The position numbers were made by a program, and so were the translations under genes. Below, one piece after another: positions 63,933-64,000 of a DNA stretch of 64,000 nt. Source of the stretch: Ascoidea asiatica (Eukaryota; Ascomycota; Saccharomycetes; Ascoideales; Ascoideaceae); NCBI GenBank assembly GCA_001600695.1, contig BCKQ01000001.1, positions 1,764,722-1,828,721 of the forward strand, given 5' to 3'. The notes beneath the pieces are model-generated. The model saw nothing but the letters and a program-made list of their open reading frames with translations. It ran no database searches and was not told the DNA's origin. Each line of letters begins with the position of its first letter. The first letter of the stretch is position 1.

Positions 63933-64000
63933 ATGACAGACAAAGAAAAGAAAAATAATAATCTTGTTGAACAAACTATGGAGAATCAGGGATCCCCTTT
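63933..64000 (+). CDS. Start of an unidentified gene, 3'-truncated by the window edge
   Basis: An ATG in an A-rich leader opens MTDKEKKNNNLVEQTMENQG and stays open for 22 codons to the window end. It is too short to identify. The hydrophilic start and leader context fit a normal gene here. Confidence 0.5.
   Translation, partial: MTDKEKKNNNLVEQTMENQGSP

Overview
The window is nuclear DNA of an ascomycete budding yeast (Saccharomycotina). It is strongly AT-rich, and its proteins carry long Asn, Asp and Ser runs. Nearly all genes are intron-free. The exceptions are RPS30, split directly after its start codon with yeast-type splice signals, and two tRNA genes with short introns after position 37. 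The recognisable proteins are yeast orthologues: Kap104, Trm12, Gep3, Ccz1, Brr1, Hsp26, Ubp9/13, Prs2/4, Ubc6, Gdh1, Pth2, an Efg1/Phd1-type APSES factor, RPS30 and Efm7. The species cannot be fixed from the sequence. In-frame CTG codons are rare and fall at poorly conserved sites, so the CUG code assignment cannot be judged either.

Layout. 0-10.3 kb: a 5'-truncated Ser/Asn-rich protein, KAP104, then TRM12 and GEP3 on the minus strand. 10.9-16.6 kb: a membrane-anchored RBR-type RING protein whose catalytic cysteine is replaced by serine, an NKP2-like kinetochore protein, and CCZ1. 16.6-23.3 kb: an ATO-family acetate transporter, tRNA-Arg(UCU) and tRNA-Gly(GCC), an HSP26-like chaperone with a heat-shock element, a doubtful small ORF, and BRR1. 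23.3-28.6 kb: no intact gene, but a 527-codon minus-strand reading frame interrupted by ten nonsense codons. 28.6-35.9 kb: a 110-residue unknown protein made of two copies of one motif, UBP9/13, PRS2/4 and UBC6. 36.7-42.1 kb: tRNA-Met, GDH1 and PTH2. 45.4-54.9 kb: a globin ending in a Ras-like CaaX box, a PEX11-family gene, an SFK1/DRAM-family membrane protein, and the EFG1-like gene with about 3.5 kb of upstream DNA. 58.4-64 kb: RPS30, EFM7, a peroxisomal dienoyl-CoA isomerase, and the first 22 codons of another gene.

These are unlinked housekeeping genes in normal yeast order; there is no operon, virus, CRISPR array or intact transposon. The points most worth following are the active-site-dead RBR protein, the CaaX globin, the nonsense-riddled frame, the duplicated-motif protein, and a series of GC-richer intergenic islands carrying hairpins and short tandem repeats.
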